A stretch of 55,262 nucleotides of DNA, from the NCBI RefSeq assembly GCF_001267535.1, contig NZ_JRXE01000002.1, positions 38,058 through 93,319 on the forward strand. Direction: 5' to 3'. The DNA is from Winslowiella iniecta. Its GTDB lineage: Bacteria; Pseudomonadota; Gammaproteobacteria; Enterobacterales; Enterobacteriaceae. A program made the translations under genes and the position numbers. How positions within the stretch are numbered: the stretch's first letter is position 1; every line of letters begins with the position of its first letter. This document shows, one piece after another, positions 50,758-55,262 of this stretch. The notes below the pieces were generated by a model, which saw only the letters and a program-made list of their open reading frames with translations, was not told the DNA's origin and ran no database searches.

Positions 50758-51778
50758 ACTTCTGCGATTCAACCACCGCTTTGCTTTGATGACTCGCCAG
50801 CTCTCTGGCCGCTTCCGCTTCGCCTTTTTTCTTATAGCGCTGAGCAATCATCGAGCAGACCATTAGCTGCACCTGATGGAAAATCATCAGCGGCAGCACG
50901 ATAATCCCCACTGCCGAAGCCGGGAACAGGATGTTAGCCATCGGCACGCCGTTTGCCAGGCTCTTTTTCGAACCGCAGAACAGAATGGTAATCTCATCCG
51001 CACGGTTAAAGCCAAACAGACGGGCAGCCAGCAGGTTAATCGCCAGCACCACAAACAGAATGCCGAGGCAGCCAACGAGGATAAACAGCAGCGTGGTCAC
51101 GCCAACGCGGTTCCAGATGCCGTTCACCACCGCCTCACTAAAGGCGGAATACACCACCAGCAGAATCGATGCCTGGTCGGTTTTGCCAATCAGTCCGCGA
51201 TGTCTTTCCACCCAACCGCCAATCCAGCGGCGAGAAAGATGCCCGATAACAAACGGCAGCAGCAGTTGCATCATAATACTGCCAATCTGTTCAAAGCTGC
51301 CGCCTGCGTTGTCACTGTGAATGTTCATCACCAGACCGACCAGCAGTGGCGAGATAAATACGCCGAGCAGGCTGGAGGCCGAGGCGCTACAGATAGCGGC
51401 AGCGACGTTGCCGCCCGCCAGCGAGGTGAGGGCGATGGCAGACTGTACAGTGGCCGGCAGAATACACATATACATAAAGCCGGTATAAATTTCGTCACCG
51501 ACTTTTAGCGGATGCCACCAGGCAAACAGCAGGCCGATAATCGGAAACAGCACAAAGGTGCTGAACATCACCCACAGATGCAGCCGCCAGTGGCTGCTAC
51601 CGGCGATGATTTTCTCGCGCGACAGCTTGGCGCCATGCATAAAGAACAGCAGCGCAATCGCGGCGGTGGTCAGCCAGTGGAAAAACACCACGAAATCACC
51701 GCGTGCGGGCAGGAAACTGGCCAGCAGCACGGTGATAATCAGTTTTACCATCATCGGATCAAGACGAAAAATACCCAT
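50756..51778 (-). CDS. yfeH: Putative bile acid:sodium symporter-family transporter YfeH
   Basis: A 340-residue membrane protein of the BASS (SBF-like) family with about ten hydrophobic segments. Typical stretches are FFMHGAKLSREKIIAGSSHW, ALTSLAGGNVAAAICSASAS and FCGSKKSLANGVPMANILF, the last like the sodium-site crossing region of this family. The substrate is unknown. It is divergent from yfeR, a LysR regulator that is its likely controller. Confidence 0.9.
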   Translation of the reverse strand: MGIFRLDPMMVKLIITVLLASFLPARGDFVVFFHWLTTAAIALLFFMHGAKLSREKIIAGSSHWRLHLWVMFSTFVLFPIIGLLFAWWHPLKVGDEIYTGFMYMCILPATVQSAIALTSLAGGNVAAAICSASASSLLGVFISPLLVGLVMNIHSDNAGGSFEQIGSIMMQLLLPFVIGHLSRRWIGGWVERHRGLIGKTDQASILLVVYSAFSEAVVNGIWNRVGVTTLLFILVGCLGILFVVLAINLLAARLFGFNRADEITILFCGSKKSLANGVPMANILFPASAVGIIVLPLMIFHQVQLMVCSMIAQRYKKKGEAEAARELASHQSKAVVESQK

Positions 51779-51875
51779 TTGTTAATGCCTGGTTAATTTA
51801 ATACATCCGGCTATTGTGCGATGACTGGTTTTAGAAATAAAATTGATTTATTGAATTTATATATGAATTAAATCG

Positions 51876-52796
51876 ATGAATTACAGTATTCGCCAACTCA
51901 GAGTCTTTGTCGCTGTTGCGCAGCATGGCAGTTTCAGTCAGGCGGGCCAGAGCATTGGCCTGAGTCAGTCGGCAGTCAGCCACAGTATTAAAGAGCTGGA
52001 AGCGGAGATGGGCATTCGTCTGCTGGACAGAACCACGCGCGAAGTGATGCTGACCGAGGCCGGACAGCAGCTGGCGACGCGGCTGGAACGCCTGCTGGAG
52101 GAGCTGAACACCACCTTGCTTGATGTGCGCAGCTACGGACAGCAGCGGAGCGGTACGGTGCGCGTCGCCGCCAGCCAGACCATTTCAGCGCAGCTGATGC
52201 CGCAAACGCTGGCTGCCAGTCAGCAGGCTTTCCCGGATATTAAAATCATGCTGCGCGATCGCCCGCAGCAGTGGGTATTGCAGAGCGTGCGCAATGCCGA
52301 GGTCGATTTTGGCATTGTAGTGGGGCCGCTACAGTCGCCCGATTTCGCCTGCGAGCCGATTCTTGATGAACCCTTCCTGCTGCTGTGTCGGCGTGACGAT
52401 AGCCTGGCGAGTGCGCCGGAGATCAGCTGGTCGCTGCTGAATGGTCGCACCATGGTGCTACAGGATTATGCGTCGGGTAGCCGCTGGCTAATTGATGAAG
52501 CGCTCCGCGGGCAACAGGTGCAGGCAGAGATCGTGCAGGAGATTGGTCACCCGGTGACGCTCTACCCGATGGTGGAAGCAGGGATCGGCATCAGTATTTT
52601 ACCCGCGCTGGCGTTACCCTTGCCGGAAGGGCGGCCATTAATGGTGCGACGTATTTTCCCGGTGATTAACCGTACGTTGATGCTGATTCGACGTAAAAAC
52701 CGCTCGTTATCGCCCGCAGCAGAAGCAATCTGGCAGGAAGTGCGTCAGCAAGCGGTGCTGCTGACGCAACGAAGAGAAGCGAATCCGGCGTTTTAG
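51876..52796 (+). CDS. yfeR: LysR-type transcriptional regulator YfeR
   Basis: A 306-residue LysR regulator. The winged helix-turn-helix (1-60) begins [20 protein letters not shown] and contains [18 protein letters not shown]; the inducer-binding domain (about 90-295) has [16 protein letters not shown] and [16 protein letters not shown]. It matches E. coli YfeR. It is divergent from yfeH over 97 bp of AT-rich DNA with GATTTA-N18-TAAATC just before its ATG. The stop overlaps the convergent FlxA-like gene by 4 bases. Confidence 0.92.
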   Translation: MNYSIRQLRVFVAVAQHGSFSQAGQSIGLSQSAVSHSIKELEAEMGIRLLDRTTREVMLTEAGQQLATRLERLLEELNTTLLDVRSYGQQRSGTVRVAASQTISAQLMPQTLAASQQAFPDIKIMLRDRPQQWVLQSVRNAEVDFGIVVGPLQSPDFACEPILDEPFLLLCRRDDSLASAPEISWSLLNGRTMVLQDYASGSRWLIDEALRGQQVQAEIVQEIGHPVTLYPMVEAGIGISILPALALPLPEGRPLMVRRIFPVINRTLMLIRRKNRSLSPAAEAIWQEVRQQAVLLTQRREANPAF

Positions 52797-53152
52797 ATAT
52801 AGACGTTCAGCGCATTGTTGTCGTCTGGCCGGTTAACACCATCGGCTTTGAAGGCGGTGGTGCTGGATAAATCCTGCTTTGACTGCGCTTTTTCCGCCTG
52901 CTTTTGTTGCAGCTGGGCCAGTTGCGCCTGCAACATCTGTATCTGCGATTCCAGCAGTTGTTGCTGTTCGGCTTTCTGCTCGGTGGTGAGATCGGCAGTG
53001 GTTGCCAGTTCTTTCAATTGCTGAGTGGCGCTCTGGATCTGTTTTGTGACGCTGGCGATTTGCGATGAGATACTGCCGTTGTTGCTGTTGGTACTGCTGT
53101 CGCTACCCTGACCAATGCGGGTGGTGGTAGTGGTTGAGATAGTTGATGACAT
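52793..53152 (-). CDS. FlxA-like family protein
   Basis: A 119-residue FlxA-like protein. The N-terminus is Ser/Thr/Asn-rich ([20 protein letters not shown]), the middle (about 30-90) is a Gln-rich coiled coil ([40 protein letters not shown]) and the tail is short. FlxA is a flagellar-regulon protein of unknown function in E. coli. A sigma-28 promoter is visible 31 bp upstream. GGAGG precedes the ATG. It forms a motility pair with the chemoreceptor gene next to it. Confidence 0.82.
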   Translation of the reverse strand: MSSTISTTTTTRIGQGSDSSTNSNNGSISSQIASVTKQIQSATQQLKELATTADLTTEQKAEQQQLLESQIQMLQAQLAQLQQKQAEKAQSKQDLSSTTAFKADGVNRPDDNNALNVYI

Positions 53153-53182
53153 AGAGGCCTCCTGTAACGTTCATCGGTTGAA

Positions 53183-53209
53183 GTATCGGAACAGAGAGAC
53201 AAAGCTTGA
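53183..53209 (-). promoter_or_regulatory. Sigma-28 (FliA) promoter of the FlxA-like gene
   Basis: On the minus strand TCAAGCTT, 11 bases, TCCGATAC, against the consensus TAAAGTTT-N11-GCCGATAA (6 of 8 matches in each box). Confidence 0.72.
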
Positions 53210-53302
53210 GTCAGCAAAGCGTTAAACTTTTGCCAGCATGCTGTCAAGGCGAAAAAGGGGAGACGTTTAAGGCCAGTCACCGGGATTACTGGAATATTGT
53301 TG

Positions 53303-53322
53303 GGGAGCCGCTTTCGGCTCCC
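53303..53322. repeat. Dispersed GGGAGCCG-CTTT-CGGCTCCC hairpin
   Basis: Perfect 8-bp stem between the chemoreceptor and FlxA-like genes, same family as 29941-29956 and 36637-36652. A GGGGTTAACCCC palindrome lies close to the chemoreceptor stop. Confidence 0.5.
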
Positions 53323-53361
53323 GTCCTGATGGTATGCAGGGGGTTAACCCCGCCACTGTGG

Positions 53362-54915
53362 TCAGACAGTTTTAAACACCTGCATCGCCTGAGAGAGCTG
53401 CTCGGCTTGTTCCTGCATCGACTGTGCCGCCGCAGCCGATTCATTGACCAGCGCGGCGTTTTGCTGAGTCACCTGATCCATCTGGGTAATCGCCATATTG
53501 ATTTCATCAATACCGGTGCTTTGCTCGGAACTGGCGATCGAGATTTCACCGATGATTTCGGTCACGCTTTTAACGCTGGTAAGCACTTCTTCCATGGTGG
53601 CTCCGGCTCGGGCAACCTGCTTGCCGCCTTCGTCGACTTTGGCAACCGAATCGCCAATCAGCTGGGCAATCTCTTTGGCAGCGGAAGCCGAGCGTTGTGC
53701 GAGACTGCGCACTTCCGAGGCGACAACGGCAAAACCGCGCCCCTGTTCACCGGCGCGCGCCGCTTCTACAGCGGCGTTCAATGCCAGAATATTGGTCTGG
53801 AAAGCGATGCCATCAATTACGCTGATGATATCGACAATCTTTTTCGACGAACCGTTAATCATATCCATGGTGCTGACCACCTGCTTCACCGCATCGCCAC
53901 TTTGCAGTGCCACTTTTGAAGCCTGTGCGGCTAACTGATTGGCCTGACGCGCGTTATCCGCATTCTGTTTCACCGTCGAGGTCATCTGCTCCATTGCCGA
54001 TGCCGTCTCTTCCAGCGAGCTTGCCTGCTGCTCGGTGCGTGAAGAGAGATCCATATTGCCGGCGGAGATTTCACCGGAGGCGGTGGCAATCAGGTCGGTG
54101 CCCGCGCGCACTTCAGTGACAATCGTCAGCAGATTGTCATTCATCTTCTTCAGCGCCTGCATCAACTGACCCGTCTCATCGGCGGAGTTAACCTGAATCG
54201 TGGTGAGCAGATCGCCGGCGGCCACGTTTTCAGCAATGCTGACCGCTTCCCGCAGCGGACGGACAATCGAGCGTGTCAGTACCAGGCCAAGAATAATCGC
54301 GGCAATGATCGCCAGGGCGGAGAAAATCAGGGTGACGTTAATGGCAGTAGTGGCATCCGCCAATGCTTTCTTGCCTTCGGCTTGTAGCTGCCCGGATTGC
54401 GAATCGGCAAATTTGACCACAATATCGAGAAACGCATTCTGCGTGGTGGTAATTTTACGCAGCACGAACTCCGACGCTTCCTCCTCATTGCCCGCCTGAA
54501 TCATGGCGATCAGCTGCTGTCTGGCAGTAGCAAAAACTTGCCCGGCCTCAATCACTGCCTGGATTTTCTTCTGGCCGACGGCAGTGGTTTGCAGTTTGGC
54601 TATTTTCGCAATGGCGTTATCGGTTTGCTGGATTGCGCTGTCGAGCTGAACTAAGCGTTTTTGGTTGGCATCTGTTTTTGCCGTATCAATCACCATCCCG
54701 CGCAAAAACTTAATCTGATCGTTGACGCCGTCGCGTGCGTCAAAGGCCAGTCGCACTTTGACGTAACGGTCGTTAACGATATTTTCAATCGCTTCATTAA
54801 TATTGCTGGTTTTCACCATCGCCGTGGCGCTGACGATAATCAGCAGCAGTATCACCAGGCTAAAGGCTGCGCCCAGCCGGACGCCGACTTTTAAATTCAT
54901 TATTGAAGCTTTCAC
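53362..54915 (-). CDS. Methyl-accepting chemotaxis protein
   Basis: A 517-residue chemoreceptor. TM1 (about 14-33), a four-helix periplasmic ligand domain (35-190), TM2 (193-213), HAMP (about 214-266), then the methylation helices and the hairpin tip ISVIDGIAFQTNILALNAAV. The C-terminus ends AMQVFKTV and lacks the NWETF-type pentapeptide that tethers CheR/CheB. The ligand is unknown. GTG at 54915 with GAGGG 6 bases upstream is the likely start; an ATG at 54900 is possible. A sigma-28 promoter lies upstream. Confidence 0.93.
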   Translation of the reverse strand: MKASIMNLKVGVRLGAAFSLVILLLIIVSATAMVKTSNINEAIENIVNDRYVKVRLAFDARDGVNDQIKFLRGMVIDTAKTDANQKRLVQLDSAIQQTDNAIAKIAKLQTTAVGQKKIQAVIEAGQVFATARQQLIAMIQAGNEEEASEFVLRKITTTQNAFLDIVVKFADSQSGQLQAEGKKALADATTAINVTLIFSALAIIAAIILGLVLTRSIVRPLREAVSIAENVAAGDLLTTIQVNSADETGQLMQALKKMNDNLLTIVTEVRAGTDLIATASGEISAGNMDLSSRTEQQASSLEETASAMEQMTSTVKQNADNARQANQLAAQASKVALQSGDAVKQVVSTMDMINGSSKKIVDIISVIDGIAFQTNILALNAAVEAARAGEQGRGFAVVASEVRSLAQRSASAAKEIAQLIGDSVAKVDEGGKQVARAGATMEEVLTSVKSVTEIIGEISIASSEQSTGIDEINMAITQMDQVTQQNAALVNESAAAAQSMQEQAEQLSQAMQVFKTV

Positions 54916-54974
54916 TGATATCCCTCTGAATTAAATACAGTAAGCGCTTTTCATTGCGCTCGTTGAAGAGGGAT

Positions 54975-55001
54975 AAATCGGCATTAGTGTTGAAAACTTG
55001 A
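54975..55001 (-). promoter_or_regulatory. Sigma-28 (FliA) promoter of the chemoreceptor gene
   Basis: On the minus strand TCAAGTTT, 11 bases, GCCGATTT, against TAAAGTTT-N11-GCCGATAA (7 of 8 and 6 of 8). It lies about 60 bp before the start codon. Confidence 0.82.
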
Positions 55002-55072
55002 TGTAATTCTGTGATCGGCGTCGATTAAAGCAAGGTGGAGGGAAGAGCGGGGGAGTGAGAAGGTCAGAAACG

Positions 55073-55095
55073 AAAAAAGCACCCATAGGGTGCTT
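55073..55095 (-). terminator. Intrinsic terminator of the tRNA operon
   Basis: On the minus strand AAGCACCC and GGGTGCTT form a perfect 8-bp stem with a TAT loop, followed by TTTT, right after tRNA-Lys. Confidence 0.88.
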
Positions 55096-55106
55096 GTTTC
55101 TGAATT

Positions 55107-55182
55107 TGGTGGGTCGTGCAGGATTCGAACCTGCGACCAATTGATTAAAAGTCAACTGCTCTACCAACTGAGCTAACGACCC
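55107..55182 (-). tRNA. tRNA-Lys (UUU)
   Basis: 76 bases on the minus strand with encoded CCA. The acceptor stem pairs GGGTCG with CGACCC, the D-loop has AGCTCAGTTGGTAGAGC, the anticodon TTT is in GACTTTTAATC, and the T-arm is GGTTCGAATCC. Confidence 0.97.
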
Positions 55183-55186
55183 GAAA

Positions 55187-55262
55187 TGGTGGGTGATGAC
55201 GGGCTCGAACCGCCGACCCCCTCCGTGTAAAGGAGATGCTCTACCAACTGAGCTAATCACCC
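55187..55262 (-). tRNA. tRNA-Val (UAC)
   Basis: 76 bases on the minus strand with encoded CCA, ending exactly at the window edge. The acceptor stem is GGGTGA with TCACCC, the anticodon TAC is in CCTTTACACGG, and the T-arm has GGTTCGAGCCC. It is 4 bp from tRNA-Lys, as in the valUXY-lysV cluster of E. coli. Confidence 0.97.

Noticed and set aside
55107-55262. Attachment site at the tRNA genes
   Set aside because: No integrase and no repeated tRNA 3' end is visible inside the window; the adjacent chemoreceptor pair shows no island boundary.

Overview
The window is a chromosomal segment of a member of the Enterobacterales, most likely Erwiniaceae (Pantoea, Erwinia or Mixta type). Gene order and protein sequences follow the Escherichia coli stretch tmcA-ypfN-dapE-yffB-ypfM-acrD-narQ-nudK-ypfG-tktB-talA-maeB-hemF-amiA-ypeA-yfeZ-yfeY-yfeX-cysPTWAM-crr-ptsI-ptsH-cysK-cysZ-zipA-ligA-ypeB-yfeH-yfeR-tRNA. 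Proteins are clearly diverged from E. coli, and several blocks are missing (no aegA and no eut operon) or added (narP beside narQ, sitABCD, a macAB plus two-component block, pqaA, a chemoreceptor with a FlxA-like gene). The family assignment is an inference from this pattern.

Layout. 1-2500: the end of tmcA, then ypfN, dapE and yffB on the minus strand (tRNA acetylation, cell-wall lysine/DAP synthesis). 2635-3982: three tandem Hok/Sok-type type I toxin-antitoxin cassettes of about 485 bp in different states of repair. 4000-14130: a GNAT enzyme, the tiny gene ypfM, then acrD, narP and narQ on the minus strand and the sitABCD Mn/Fe importer behind an operator region with MntR-like and Fur-like boxes. 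14488-18579: a DUF1471 periplasmic protein, ansP, nudK and ypfG. 18589-19054: a decayed PAAR/Rhs effector locus, now only an N-terminal leader fused to the tip of the Rhs core, a toxin stub and an orphan core tip. 19284-25133: tktB and talA (non-oxidative pentose phosphate pathway) and maeB (malic enzyme). 25173-29826: hemF-amiA, ypeA, yfeZ, yfeY (with a sigma-E-type promoter) and yfeX. 30025-31488: pqaA. 31863-36634: the sulfur operon cysPTWA and cysM. 36682-42016: macB-macA efflux genes divergent from a CpxRA-like two-component system. 42068-47214: crr-ptsI-ptsH, cysK and cysZ. 47434-50722: zipA, ligA and ypeB. 50756-52796: yfeH and its divergent LysR regulator yfeR. 52793-54915: a FlxA-like gene and a methyl-accepting chemotaxis protein, each behind a recognisable sigma-28 promoter. 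55107-55262: tRNA-Lys and tRNA-Val.

How the genes work together. Most of the segment is core metabolism: sulfate/thiosulfate uptake feeding both cysteine synthases (CysM, CysK, with CysZ), the general PTS proteins, and pentose phosphate and malate/pyruvate interconversion. The less conserved parts are the toxin array, the Rhs remnant, metal uptake, the MacAB block and the motility pair. The two most interesting discoveries are the tandem hok array, where only one of three copies looks fully intact, and the previously unlabelled Rhs/PAAR graveyard between ypfG and tktB.
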